Counted from the stretch's first letter, positions 1 to 11,880 are shown. The stretch is DNA of 64,000 bases from Tubiluchus corallicola (GCA_030141605.1 JAQGDQ010000116.1:62001-126000), one strand, 5' to 3'. Made by a program: numbers and translations. Notes: generated from the sequence alone by a model not told the origin.

Positions 1-915
1 CAGTCACCTCAGTGTATCATAGGTAAAAATAACAGGAAAGCTCGAAAAATAATAGAAAAAATTTGGCATAGTTGCAAAATGTAGTGAGGACGTCATGCAT
101 TTATTGCATATGTGGGCATATTTATTGTGAAAGGGAGATACTGGCGGTTTTAAATTTAGGTATGATACTATAGGCATACCAGTATTACTAGCTTAGGATG
201 TTAAAATACATGAAGACCCCCACTAATTGCCTATCTTAGGTGATCGGACTGCAGTATACATTATCCTGTATTTAATTATCATGTCAGTTATTAAAGGCAC
301 TCATATCTACATCTACATCTACTTACTAAACGTCGGTGTAATAAATATCCTATCAAAATAAATAAAATTCTTTAACACTTACATGCTTTCGTTTCAAGGA
401 CTTGGTATGCATTTCCATTAATGATTCGGGTCTGTTAGTTTCCTAAAATTTTGTTTAATTATTTTATTAGCATAATTTATTTCAAATTACTGGTACTAAA
501 ATTCATATAGATGTATAGATTTCAAAGACATAGAAAAGATATCCACTGCAGTGTAGAGTAAGAAGGAATCACATAAACATGTCAGTCATGCAACAAGACT
601 GCAATGTTAACATTTGAAACAATTAAGTCTATTGAAATTAGAGAACAACTGTGTTTGTTCTCTATTACTCGTCCATATAAGTTATCCAGTACTTTGGGTA
701 ATGGACTATTTTTCCATAAATATGATTTAGTTCCTTAGTTTTGACTGTGTACAACTTGCTGACTCAAGTGATCGTTTTTCAGATCTTTGTTTGCAGTCAA
801 AGTGACGACATGTTTGTCTAACTGATTACTTCAAAGAAAGGAAACATGCAACTCCAATATATAAAAATGTCACACATACAAGGCATTTTGCATAGCTTCT
901 AAATAATGCACTTAC
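1..915. other. Probable GPALPP1 intron sequence, no exon found
   Basis: This segment follows the donor of the last visible GPALPP1 exon. I searched the minus strand for the conserved C-terminal DUF3752 block and found nothing convincing. It is AT-rich and unique-looking, best read as intron. Confidence 0.5.
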
Positions 916-3336
916 CTTGTATTGTTTCACTTGCTTTACTTTAACTTCATCATCACCTTTTGAAACCATTGGAGATTCACTTGGCTTCTGCTGGAGCTCC
1001 TGAATAAATCAGTGAACTTCAGTGTACTATTTAACATTAACAGCTACAAAGATAAAGCATCTAATCTTGCTTAAGAGCATTTACAAATAAGTGCAAGTGA
1101 TTGCTCAATCTACCGAAATTTTTATAGGACTTGACACTAGTATAACATGACATGTGGAACAACTTGAGTTATTTCTTACAAGGCATGTAGAAATACAGTA
1201 TTAACTACTTTATGTTCTTTAAATAGAAAGAATGAAGTAAAATCAGTCTTCTCAAATAAACTTATAATATTTTGTGTGCTACATATATTTACACAATAAC
1301 ACAGGTTTAATTCTCAATGGCTAATGTAGTGATAATTACTAAAACTAAAACATTTTTTCAAAACAAGTTAAAACTACACACTCAAAACAATAAAAACTAA
1401 CAATGGCATTTTGAAATGTTGTGCCTTGTCACTGTTTTAATTGTGGGAATTTTTTAGTGTACACACATCCTTTGTACAAATACAACATCCCGAAAAATAC
1501 ACTTATTGAGTAACATTAGCATTATTGGCTGCCTTCATTCAATGCTTAAAGAAGAAAACCAAGCATGTTTGAATGTAAGCAAACAACTAATTACAGGCAC
1601 GTTATACTTGTGACTATAACTACCATTTTTTTCTTTTCTTTATCTGCTGGAGTGTCAGTCCAAACTGATCGATCACCTTTTTCTGACACATTTCTTCTAA
1701 ACGACCTTGGACCGAGGCCAAAATTCTTGCTAATTTCAGGAGGAAGTTCTGTCATCCAACTTTCACGTTGAAGGTCTTCAATTTTGCTCTGTTTAAAATA
1801 CACAATATATAAACAAAAAAAGACAAATTGTGCGTAAAGCATCATTTACTGTACAGGTACCAAATAATAAATGGGTACAATGTGACTGCCATGTTAATTT
1901 TGTAATGTTCATTATATTTTACTTTTATGCTACATAGTTTCTAAAAATGATACTGCTAGAGACAAACAATTAATTGTTCAGATTTACAAGTATGGAGTCA
2001 TGAATGCTTGTTTTTTGTTTATGCAAACCAATGTGCAAACCCGTACAAAATCAGTAGCCATTCACTGTAAAACGCTGCAGCAGAAAGGTGGGAAGAGGTG
2101 GTTCAGAAGAATCAAACTCTTCTGAAACAGGATTTATAAGCAGCCGTTCTGTATCTAGCAATATCCAGGGTATAAATACTAAAAATATTTTGCTTTTCTG
2201 ACTGTTTGTGCTCATTGTACGACCCGGTAATAACTCTAGGTATGGCATGATAACAAGGTCAAATGGGTGAGACAGACTATGTAGCCAACTAGTCCCACTT
2301 TTAGAAAAAGGAGGCCTGTAGATAAAAATTACCTTGCCCGACATTTCAAGCCCAGAAGGGTTGCAAATTATCAAGCATTATTCACTGTTGACATAAAACA
2401 CTTGCTGCCAAACTGAACAACCAGTGAACATTTTCCCTTTCAATTTAGGCTTACTTGGGATAATTGGCTTATTATCTTTACGATCTTTGTGTTTTATTTT
2501 GCAAAAAGTTTGGTACTAAAGAAAGTGGTTGTATCTTTTGGATTTTTTATATGCAATATGATATTTTGCTGCCACATTTTCCTTTAAGAGTTACACTACC
2601 TTTCCTTCCAGTTTGGCTTTCATTTTTTGTGCCCTTGCTTCTAATTCTGTAGCTAATGTGCCATCACTTGAAGAAACATTAGCTGGAAGAGGGCCTATCA
2701 ATGTGGCACTCTCATCCTCTGATTCCACTTCATCATCTTTTGGCTGAAGACACGTTTCTAAATTTGAAGGCAATGACGGTCCAGTAATAACTGTTTCAGT
2801 ACAACTAGAAAATGGCACAGCCAGACCTATTTGTGAATTATCTGGCAAATGAGATAATGGTTTAGTACTAACATCTGAAACTTCAACATCTTCTTTACAA
2901 CTTAGGCTTGGCGGTAATGATGGACCAATAATAACTGCTTTTTTGTCTGAATGGCTGGAAATGGCAACATGCTTATTAGCAGTAGATGAATCAACATCAA
3001 CATTAGTTATATGTTTTCGATAATGTAAAATCTCTGGTTTAGATGGACCAATGCCAACAGATTGATTGGGAGAATTTGTCGAAGACAAATCCCGTGCTTT
3101 TGCGGGTTTTTGCCTCATCTGCTCAGAATGACTTTGCCATACATCAAGTTCACTGTGACTTCGTGAAGAGCTTCCAGTTTTGTAATCATCCCTACGTTCT
3201 GCACTAAACCCTGGAGGTAATGTCGGCCCGTATGTAAAATTACTCATATCTGACTCCCGTGTGTGAATATGTCTTTCAGCTTTTCTGCTTTTCCTCACAG
3301 TTTTCCTTTCACAATGTTGCTCACATAAAAATTGCT
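916..3336 (-). CDS. GPALPP1: GPALPP motifs-containing protein 1 (3' end off window)
   Basis: Three minus-strand coding exons are visible: 3247-2600 (ATG at 3247-3245, 216 codons), 1788-1624 (55 codons) and 999-916 (28 codons). All junctions are GT-AG and phase 0. The first exon has GPALPP-type motifs at residues 7-12 (GPTLPP), 67-71 (GPSKP), 108-113 (GPSLPP), 156-160 (GPSLP) and 185-188 (GPLP), an acidic stretch (about 170-180), then ELEARAQKMKAKLEGK. Exon 2 starts the DUF3752 domain with SWMTELPPE, NFGLGPRSF and GDRSVWTDTPADKEKK, which are diagnostic of the family. The C-terminal block that ends human GPALPP1 (about 340 residues) is absent from 1-915 and should lie beyond the window edge. 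A strong acceptor at 3337 (a T-rich tract ending in AG) shows that the ATG exon begins at 3336, so an upstream 5'UTR exon is expected. The frame stays open from 3336 to the ATG, so a longer N-terminus cannot be excluded. The molecular role is poorly known; a nuclear, splicing-associated location is inferred from the family. Confidence 0.9.
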
Positions 3337-4225
3337 CTAAAAAAAAGTGAAATGTATTTAGCTGTAAGTAAACACTGTTGTTTTTTATTTGTGGGAAATG
3401 GACACCAAGTCTAGATGACACAAGGAGGGTAAATAGACATTGGCTAATGACTGGGAAATATTGCAGTGTCGCATGTAAGACTGATAGCTTATGTGACCAG
3501 CCACTCATTTGCAGTTTTACTGATAGAACAACAATACAGAAACATTGCCCAGCTTATGTACATGTAACTTCTGTTTTAGCCAAGAATATCAAAATCCTGA
3601 AATAAGCCTGAAATAAAATCACTTATCTATCCTGCTAGACAATGCGAAAAAATCGTAGACATACATCACGTACTCCGGTGCGGGGCATCATAAGGCAGTA
3701 CATTGCAAGGTGGTACACAAAGACAAAGACACAGACACAAACAATTTATTTTTCTTCTCTCAACCACATAATGCAACAACTCAACAATTACAATTGGTGA
3801 CGACATCATGTTAGTGGTGCAGCAGAAAGGGCAACGAGAAACCAAACTGGTCATCAAATCTGCTGTCACAAGTCATCATAATATTAATATACCATAATTC
3901 ATTAGTGGGCACTACAGATTGGGTTACAGAATTAACAAAATGTGTACCTTTATGATGTTAGGCATTTTAAATAATTAGTATTAGTATTACAGACTTATTA
4001 AAACATCATTTTTGCATTGCATATCATTGCATTTTAAATAACTCATGAAATTCACTCGATTATTAATTCGTTTCCTTATTATAAAATCTCACTCAGTTAC
4101 TTATAAATAAGGAAAACTGTCATTAAACTTAGTAGCAGTAATGTATAAAAACATTACTAGCATGTAATTAGATTGACAGCACGATAAAAATTAATGATAA
4201 TTTATTGCCTTTCTAAGTTATAAGC
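3337..4225. other. Upstream region of GPALPP1, no gene recognised
   Basis: AT-rich DNA upstream of the ATG exon. A short CA/GA-rich stretch lies at about 3717-3745. A 5'UTR exon and promoter of GPALPP1 should lie here or further upstream, but I could not fix them. Confidence 0.4.
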
Positions 4226-4757
4226 CATGAGTTCCCAACCTTGAGGAAGGGACCCCAATTAGGGTCACGAAGCACTTTTTGTGGGGTCACGGACTAGTCA
4301 AAAAATGCTGTTTTCATGAAAGTATGTAAGTACCTCTTGTTTCTTCAGTCTCTCATTAAATCATTTTGTTCTGGAAAGTGGGCTTTCCCACTCTAAAAGC
4401 GGTATACCAGTGCTTGATTTTCCGGGAAAATGAAAATGAGCGTTATTCTGTATAGTGTACATCACCCGAAAGCGTGTCTCCTTAAATTGTATTTGATCTC
4501 CTTAAATACCTATTACTGAGAAACAGGTGCAACCATCACATGAATGAATTAATGAAATAATCACTCAATTTCAATAATTTGTCGAGTAGTAAGCTAAAAT
4601 GAATAAACGATGTGTAATAATGATAACATGATTAAAAGATCAAATAAATGATCATGATGTGTAATAGTATAACATGTGATTATGTTCTTCGTGGGATCGC
4701 GATATGATGCAGGGTTCTGGAAAGGGGTCGCCATCAATAAAAGGTTGGGAACCACTG
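4226..4757. mobile_element. hAT-like MITE
   Basis: The left end reads CATGAGTTCCCAACCTTG and the right end, reverse-complemented, reads CAGTGGTTCCCAACCTTT. This is the common hAT-type inverted terminus. Subterminal segments also pair loosely (GGGTCACG and GGGATCGCG at left and right). Candidate 8-bp flanks TTATAAGC and TCATAGCC agree at only some positions, consistent with an old insertion. The 530-bp interior has no coding potential, so it is non-autonomous. The superfamily call rests on the terminus alone. Confidence 0.65.
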
Positions 4758-5456
4758 TCATAGCCAATTCAAACTGTAACAAATTATGCATTTCTGTAAT
4801 ACAAATGATGAGATGAGTTCCATTGGGTGTACTTTCCTTCCATTTCAGGACTGTGAATATATAACGATATCACTTCCAAAGTAACTTTTGAAAAAGACTA
4901 AATCTATAATACTAGCTGATGTGTATCTAATTGTAAATATTACTAGTAGGACTTCTACGTTATTAATAGTTAGTATATAAAATAGCAGATAAGCAGTAAC
5001 GGTCATGATTAAGTGGTTGGTATTACAGTAGCTAACTATAAGACTAGATCTATAATAATACTTTTGACTATAATAGGAAGCGGTTTTCATATAACTGGGA
5101 AGTCTATTCTGTAAAACAGCCCCCGGTATTTCAGTGACTTCTATATTTGTATTGTAATGTTTTATGTAGTAATTGCTGCTAGCAAAACTAATGTCTATAG
5201 AGTGATAGCAATCAGAAAACAGTACTGAAAGACTTATGTTAGAATCTGTGAAAAATTTGTTTAATTCCAATTTTTGTATACCTTTTAGTTTTAGCAGATA
5301 ATTCATAATACAATGGCATAGTATGAGCCCTTCTACTGGAAAAAGGTCATTAATTTAATAAATTTTTAGTATGACAGACTGTAGGGGATTTCAGTGCTGA
5401 ATTCAAAGCAGTGCCCCAAGCCAGTATGGCATGCTGCAGATAAAGCAAAACAGTTA
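4758..5456. other. No gene recognised; one long minus-strand open frame
   Basis: A 153-codon minus-strand open frame spans 5306-4845. Its translation is rich in Tyr, Ile, Ser and Leu, shows no motif I recognise, and has no family resemblance. I treat it as chance in AT-rich DNA. Nothing else was seen. Confidence 0.3.
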
Positions 5457-5640
5457 GATTTTTTGATTTGATTTTGATTTGATTTGAATATCTTTATTGA
5501 CATAAACATATGATAATAACAATGTAATAATTCATGTGTTAATTAATACTGTAAAATGTTATTAAAGCTGTTTCCAGCCCACTTGGGCTTACAAGTCAAT
5601 TTCATGAAAATTTATCACATAATAACTGTGCAGTTCATTT
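5457..5640 (-). mobile_element. 3' end of a non-LTR retrotransposon with (CAAAT)n-like tail
   Basis: Read on the minus strand this ends in repeated AAATC/CAAAT units after GTCAATAAAGATATTCAAAT. A hairpin-forming AAGCCCAAGTGGGCT lies at about 5578-5592. A 3' hairpin followed by short tandem tail repeats is typical of CR1/L2-like LINE 3' ends. No coding part is attached. Confidence 0.5.
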
Positions 5641-6539
5641 AAGTTAGAAATAAATGAGTTTCATTGAATCTTTAGTGATATTATTCCTAATTTTAAACAA
5701 CATTCCATTAATTCCACTTGTCTTGCTGATAATGTGTCGAATATGAGAATGCCTTGTTTATTTATAGTCTGCAATTATTCCTAAATATTTCAGTTGTTTG
5801 GTTTGCTGTTGAATATAGCTACACACCATTAGATTTAATGTTATATTCTTAACTTCTTTGAGGCTACTACTGTGGCAGCACATGGTACTACAGAACATAG
5901 ATAGTACATACAAAGACGAGACAGTACACGGACTCAGCACCGTGGTATAAGCCAGGCGGGTGCGGCGGCAAGCCAGAGGCAGACACAGTGCAGCAGTAGT
6001 GCAGTACAAGCGAGTAAGTGACGTTGCATTTCATGGCAAGGCAGTGCACAGGAGTCAAGTAAGCACCAACGTCTCACGTAATACCCCTGGTATACAATAA
6101 ATAATCATACCAATCTCAAAGCAGCTTTTTACTTGGATCTTGCAGTCTTCTTACTTGAATTCGCTTACTCCAACTCAGAGCAAGGATCTTTCTTCACCAC
6201 ATCACATAACTATAGTTATTGGATACTTGTTAGACCATGTGACATCTAATAACTTTCTGTAGAAAGTAGAAACATCTTTTAAAAACAGTTTCTTTTTTGC
6301 ATGACTTTTTATTGACAGGACAGGAATTAATTTAATAATTCAGAATAACAGATTCATTCATAATATCCAGAAATGATGCTGACAAGCCATTGATTTGAAT
6401 TTTTTCTAAATTTTGAAGTCTAGTATTTATGTTGGTTACAACGACAACATCATCATCAGCCAATGAACCATAAGTCCAGTGACATGATTCTGCTCACTTC
6501 TTTATGCCAGGACTCCCTATTGGCTGCAATGTCCCACGT

Positions 6540-6730
6540 GCATTTATCTGTAAGGATCAGTGCCAAAGTGTTTATATCTTTCTGCAGGAGGACAAACGTT
6601 AACATATTATGCGGTCACGTCTTGACATTCATTCATTTACCGTGAGAATCGTGAATGAATGGAATAAACTGCCTGCCACAATGATTTGGATTCATGCAGA
6701 AACATGTCTGCGTTTTGCTACAGCATGATA
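6540..6730 (+). mobile_element. Degenerate LINE ORF2 C-terminal fragment
   Basis: Conceptual translation with stops and frame shifts gives IHSFTVRIVNEWNKLPATM at about 6627-6690. This is the conserved R-VVN-WN-LP motif at the C-terminus of Jockey/CR1/L2-type reverse transcriptase ORFs. Only this tail is left, with no intact frame. Confidence 0.6.
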
Positions 6731-7199
6731 CTAGTACCATTAGTTATAGATGCCTATGTTTTTGCTCTATGTATGTGTATATAATGCACCAAATCATTAC
6801 AATCATTGTAGTTAAAGTGCAAGTGTCACAAAAAGTTGTTTAGAGATTAAGTGTATGATATAACCCAGTTTTGGATTACTTACACAACGGCTACCAAAAT
6901 TAAAGCCACAAAAATAGCCAAAACAATGGGGGTACCAAACATTATAATTTTTTGCTCAGTTAGTTCCTTCAGTATATGTTTTCAGTACTTATTTCAGTTT
7001 TCAGTCTTTGTGTATGCTTATTTTTATATCCCTTACCATTTATTGTGACTTTATATGCTTATCCACTGCTGATAGTTTTTTGTTTCGTTTCTCAGTCTGT
7101 TTTGCTTGTTTGTTTTGTGTTTTCTTTTATTTTGCATATAACTTTACTACTTAAAACTAGTGATTCATTTTTCGTTATCATTTCTTCATTATTATAATT

Positions 7200-7372
7200 T
7201 TTCAGTTTGGCAGGATTTTTTTTTCATCCTAATTTAAATCGTCGCTAGATTGGCGATTTGCTGATCTCTAGCTTCTACGGTTTTTTCGCCACCCTTTCTC
7301 TAAATACTAATAACTTAATTTGCTCTGTACTTTTTGTGTGTTACAAGAGATAAAATAAATTTATCTGAATCT
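7200..7372 (+). mobile_element. LINE 3' UTR copy 1
   Basis: Contains TTTTTTCGCCACCCTTTCTC and then AAGAGATAAAATAAATTTATC. It matches a second copy at 7690-7925 in the same order, which marks both as 3' ends of one retrotransposon family. Confidence 0.45.
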
Positions 7373-7689
7373 GACAATTACTTCGTGGAAAAAGATGGAG
7401 TTTCTATGAGTGTACTCGCTTAACTCCTACTAAATAAACAGTACACTAAGGCACTTCTTGAATCTTACGTATAAATCAAATTTTGTCTATTAGATGTACA
7501 TTTTTGTGGTAATTTTTGCTGAAAAACAATTTTTTATAAGGTGCAAACTAACTTTCTATAATGTCCAATAATGAACATGCATCTTATATTACAGGCAACA
7601 CCGTCAGCAAAATGGACATGATTTGGCTCAGAAACAATTGTGAGGTATTTTCAATGAGTTGCTTAGTAGTTCATAAATTTGTCATGGTT

Positions 7690-7925
7690 TTTGTTTTTTT
7701 TGTTGTTGTTGTATTTTTGTATTTCTGCACGTTTATGTATTTATAATATAGTTGTGTCTGCTGTCATTAGCGTCTTTTTGTTTACTGTCTTTTGAGAAGG
7801 GTAGTTGACTCGATAACCTTTGGTTTTTCACCACCCTTTCTCCCATGTTCGTTTGTGTGTATTTTATTGTCAAATCATCGTAATTTATGGAGAAAAATAA
7901 AATTATTATTACTAAAATATTATTA
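7690..7925 (+). mobile_element. LINE 3' UTR copy 2 with ATT-rich tail
   Basis: Contains GGTTTTTCACCACCCTTTCTC followed by GGAGAAAAATAAAATTATTATTAC, related to the copy at 7200-7372. The ATT-rich tail at 7905-7932 is what a CR1/L2-like element leaves at its 3' junction. Confidence 0.5.
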
Positions 7926-7948
7926 CTATTACTCATGACAGCACAACA

Positions 7949-8720
7949 TGTTGGGAGCCGAGTGGACCACTGCGCCAAGTAGACCAATTGGTCTATTTGG
8001 GCTAGCCCAAGTAGACCGCGGTCTACTTGGGCTGCCCAAGTAGGACACTAGAGACAGGTCGCGAATTGAGTCGTTAAGTGTACTGACACCGTCCGATGTG
8101 CTTGTTTATGTAATAATAATAATTAAAAACGTTAGTACACGTTGAATAATTTATTATACATCTAATAAAATAAAAGAATTTTATTCTGAGCTGGTAGAAC
8201 GGACAATATTAAATTTGGTTTCGATATTAATGTTGTTGAAGTGAAAAAAACCACTTTTTTGCGAATACAAAATTTCTTTAAGGTATATAATTTTTGATTT
8301 TGTCTCACTTCACAAACAGGTGATCCGTTTCACTAACTCTTGGGCAAATAATTGTTTTCTTATAAGTAAACGTTCTAGCAATCTATGTGTCCTACATGGG
8401 CTAGCGAGCCATGTAGGACAGTGCCCTACATGTTACAATACTACTGATAATATTAAAACTAATTATCCTTGCTTTTCTTAAATGTTAAAAATTACTTTTT
8501 GGTGTTGTGAAGGCTTAGCAGCATCTGTCTTATTTTTAAATTTGCAATTATTTCTGTAAATAATAAAATGAAGAAACTTTCACAGAATTTTCAAAAATTT
8601 GACAAAATTACCGATTCTCGACAAAAATCGCTAGTGTCATACTTGGGCTGCCATGTAGGACACTACTTTTAGCGCATCAAGTGGTCTACTTGGCGCAGTG
8701 GTCCATTCGGCTCCCAACAC
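7949..8720. mobile_element. Inverted-repeat DNA element, copy 1 (Ginger-like ends)
   Basis: The termini form a 37-38 bp inverted repeat with one mismatch. The left end starts TGTTGGGAGCCGAGTGGACC and the right end, reverse-complemented, starts TGTTGGGAGCCGAATGGACC. The flanks show a direct repeat CAACA on both sides. Just inside the left end are nested palindromes (AGACCAATTGGTCT, GGGCTAGCCC, AGTAGACCGCGGTCTACT). No coding sequence is present. TGTNR termini with a short 4-5 bp target duplication fit the Ginger superfamily, but the assignment is inference. The element shares its interior with the copy at 8747-9716. Confidence 0.75.
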
Positions 8721-8746
8721 AACAGTATAACACTCAACACAACGAC

Positions 8747-9716
8747 TGTTGGGAGCGGGATAGGACATAAGCCAAAGTAGGACAATTGGCGTACATTGGC
8801 TAGCCCTAGTAGGACGCGTCGTACGTAGGCTAGGGGAAGTAGGACGCGTCGTACATGGGCTGCCCAAGTAGGACACTAGAGACAGGTCGCGAATTGAGTC
8901 GTTAAGCGTATTGGCACCGTCCGTTGTCCTTGTTTATGTAATAATAATAATTAAAAACGTCAATACACGTTGAATAATTTATTATACATCTGATAAAATA
9001 AAAGAATTTTATTCTGAGCTGGTAGAACAGACAGTATTAAATTCGGCCTCCGATATTAATGTTGTTGAAGTGAAATAAACCCACTTTTAGGCGATTTTAA
9101 CATTTGTTTAAGGTATATCATTTTTTATTTTGTTTCGCTTCACAGACAAGTGATCTGTTTCACTACTTCTTGGACAAATAATTGTTTTCTCCTAAGTAAG
9201 CGTTCTAGTGATCTATGGGCCCTACATGGGCTAGCAAGCTATGTACGACACTGCCCTACATGTTACAGTACTATTGATATTATTGAAACTAATTGTCTTT
9301 GCTTTTCCTAAATGTTAAAAATTACTTTTTGTGTTGCCTGAACGCTTAGCAGCATCTGTCTCATTTTTAGACTTGCAATTATTTCTGTAATAACTGTGTG
9401 CATAGTTTCTCTCTTTAAAGAATTAGATGCTTAATTTAATGTTATGATGATATTAATGGAGCTAATAAAAATGATGATATTATTGTAAAAAATACATTTG
9501 TAATTTGCCAAGGACTATCCATCATTATTATAAAGTTATTTTTTTCTAAAACAAATTTAATCTTATGTTTTGTATGTCATAATTCTCGATTCTCGACAGA
9601 AATCGCCAGCGCTCCACATGGGCTGCCCATGTACGACAGCGTTTTTCCGCAAATTTAACCCATGCGTTTCAGTGGAAATGTCCTACTTCGGCTAGTGGCG
9701 TACTCTGCGCCCTACA
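8747..9716. mobile_element. Inverted-repeat DNA element, copy 2
   Basis: This is a diverged relative of the 7949-8720 element. Shared landmarks are CACTAGAGACAGGTCGCG, AATTGAGTCGTTAAG, AACACGTTG-like sequence and GAGCTGGTAGAAC. Its termini form a degenerate 38-bp inverted repeat (TGTTGGGAGCGGGATAGG against TGTAGGGCGCAGAGTACG) that both run into AAGTAGGACA. Flanks ACGAC and ATGAC resemble a 5-bp duplication. It is about 200 bp longer than copy 1, with an AT-rich insertion near 9400-9590. No coding sequence. Confidence 0.7.
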
Positions 9717-10554
9717 ATGACTACTATCAAAACATCAAAAGCAAAACAAGAAACCTGATTAAGTTTGCGCTACATGGTTTTGCATTCGCCAAGATTTCAC
9801 TTCTTGCTGATAGAAGTCAGTTTACGGCGATATACATTTGACTGTTTGCAAGAAATCAACAAGGTATAATTATTTGTCTAAATTGTGTTGCTATCTGTTC
9901 TGAGGAAAACATTTGAAGTAAGCCTGCTTCACGGAGTATTTGATACCAGCTTCACATCAAAACATCAAGCTGCCTACTAGGCGAAACTTAGTCACGTTTG
10001 TAACTTTGGATACTTGTGTGTTACATTATTCAGTCTGCTTACTCAGTTTACTTGCTACTATCCTGATTTGTCAAACACTTTTAGCAGTTGAAGAGAAAAT
10101 TTGTTACCAAGCCACTTCGCTGGTATAGTAGAACTAAAAGCTAATGAATCGGCATTCTTTAAGTTTACCTTTAAGTTCAAGTATGATGCTTGCATAGCAA
10201 AATCGTCTGTAAGTCGGCAATTAACGTTTTCTAGTTATTTACATACCCTGAGTCTCCATTTCATGAGGATCATTTTGATATCAAGCTCATCACTCTATGT
10301 TATTTCTAAGCTGAGGTAATCCACTTTGAAGTTGAGGTGCAGGCTATGCAGTGAAAAACATAATCTTGAGAAAATCGCTGTTAAAGTCAGCCATTGTTTT
10401 TTGTCGCGTCTCTACAAAACACTTAGCAACCGTACGAAAGTGTAGTTGCTATGGACTTTGCAAGAGCATATTGAAGTTATGTTTAAATCCAGTAGATGGC
10501 TGTTTCTGATGAAGATTTAGGCTTGTCAACAGAAAAATCCGAAGCAAAATCATC
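9717..10554. other. No feature recognised
   Basis: AT-rich DNA between the inverted-repeat element and the LINE fragment. Short open frames here show no motif. The part next to 10555 may be more LINE sequence decayed beyond recognition. Confidence 0.4.
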
Positions 10555-11880
10555 ACATCTGCAATTTTATCCAGAGTTCCTCAGGGAAGTGTTCTCAGGC
10601 CACTGTTGTTCCTCATTTCCATAGATGATCTAGACCAAGGAATCTTTTCTAGGCTGTTGAAATTCCCCGATACTGTGAGCACCGTACAGCAAGTAGAACA
10701 AATTCAATGGGACTTACACACCAAATCGGTTACATACCAATGGGCTACATCTTGGCAAATGGAATTCAACATCTCTGACTGCAAGTGCAAAGTCATTCAC
10801 GTGGGATATAATGACAATCATCACCAGTATTACTTTAGCAACACTATTTTACCAGCAGTTGACCTAGAAGTAGACTCAGGATTTATCACTAATGCCAGTC
10901 TCAACTTCCGTATCCATATTGTTAGTAAAGCAAAGAAAGGAAATCAACTTCTCGGACTCATATCAAATACAATTTTGTACATGTAATATTACCTCTTTAT
11001 ATATCTATTGTCAGACCTCACTTGGATTATGTAAGTCAAGTTTGGCACCCATAATTCAAGAAGGACATCGACATCCTAGAAAGAGTGCAAGTCAATATGA
11101 TCCAAAGACTTAACAATAAATCATATACTGAGAAATTACAACGTACAATGTCTTGGACTCCATTGTTTCTCTTCTCGATGACGTGATCGACTGATTGAGA
11201 TGTTGAAGATTCTGCATGGACACACCGATACCAATCATGAAACATTCTTCACCTTAAGTGACACTTGCACCAGAAGTCACTTTCTCAAACTTTACAAACA
11301 CCGAGCGATATAAGCACAGCTATATCGCTTTCGATGTTAAAGATCGCTAAAGAAGTTTCTCTTCTCGATGACGTGATCGACTGATTGAGATGTTGAAGAT
11401 TCTGCATGGACACACCGATACCAATCATGAAACATTCTTCACCTTAAGTGACACTTGCACCAGAGGTCACTTTCTCAAACTTTACAAACACCGAGCGATA
11501 TAAGCACAGCTATATCGCTTTCGATGTTAAAGATCGCTAAAGAAGTTTCTCTTCTCGATGACGTGATCGACTGATTGAGATGTTGAAGATTCTGCATGGA
11601 CACACCGATACCAATCATGAAACATTCTTCACCTTAAGTGACACTTGCACCAGAGGTCACTTTCTCAAACTTTACAAACACCGAGCGATATAAGCACAGC
11701 TTTTCTCAACATCTATCCACGAAGAGCACATTATTTAAACCTGCCATTTGCATGAAAGGACACGTGACTAGATGATCCTTTCATCCCTCCCTGTCCTACT
11801 CTATAATTACATTTACTTAACATTGAACTAACAATATTGCTGTAAGTAAGACTGGAGAAAATAAAATGTTCTATGTATGT
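10555..11880 (+). mobile_element. Degenerate CR1/L2-like non-LTR retrotransposon, 3' half
   Basis: The reverse transcriptase palm is recognisable at about 10565-10640 (RVPQGSVLRPLLFLISIDDL). It is followed by the remnant of the catalytic box, where the expected F/Y-A-D-D reads FPDT. Then come WATSWQMEFN and KCKVIHVGYN (about 10740-10812), IVRPHLDYVSQVWHP (about 11010-11050) and KDIDILERVQ. Frames are broken by stops. The C-terminal segment (DRLIEMLKILHGHTDTNHETFF) falls in a 190-bp unit present about 2.8 times. The element ends near GGAGAAAATAAAATGTTC at about 11850-11870. It is a dead copy. Confidence 0.8.
11166..11702 (+). repeat. 190-bp tandem repeat (2.8 copies) inside the LINE
   Basis: Units start at 11166, 11356 and 11546, each opening with TTTCTCTTCTCGATGACGTG. 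Spacing is exactly 190 bp and the copies are almost identical (one seen difference, AGAAGTCAC against AGAGGTCAC). The unit carries LINE C-terminal coding sequence plus a 35-bp segment TATATCGCTTTCGATG...AAAG that joins units and is missing after the last one. Near identity implies recent amplification within an otherwise old element. Confidence 0.9.

Noticed and set aside
2051-2374. 107-codon minus-strand open frame between GPALPP1 exons
   Set aside because: Lies in the intron between two well-supported exons; the translation has no family resemblance, and the flanking exons join in frame without it.
4845-5306. 153-codon minus-strand open frame
   Set aside because: Composition follows the AT-rich DNA, no motif, no splice or family support.
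5870-6070. GC-richer patch as a promoter or LTR
   Set aside because: Composition stands out, but there is no paired LTR, primer-binding site or promoter motif that decides it.
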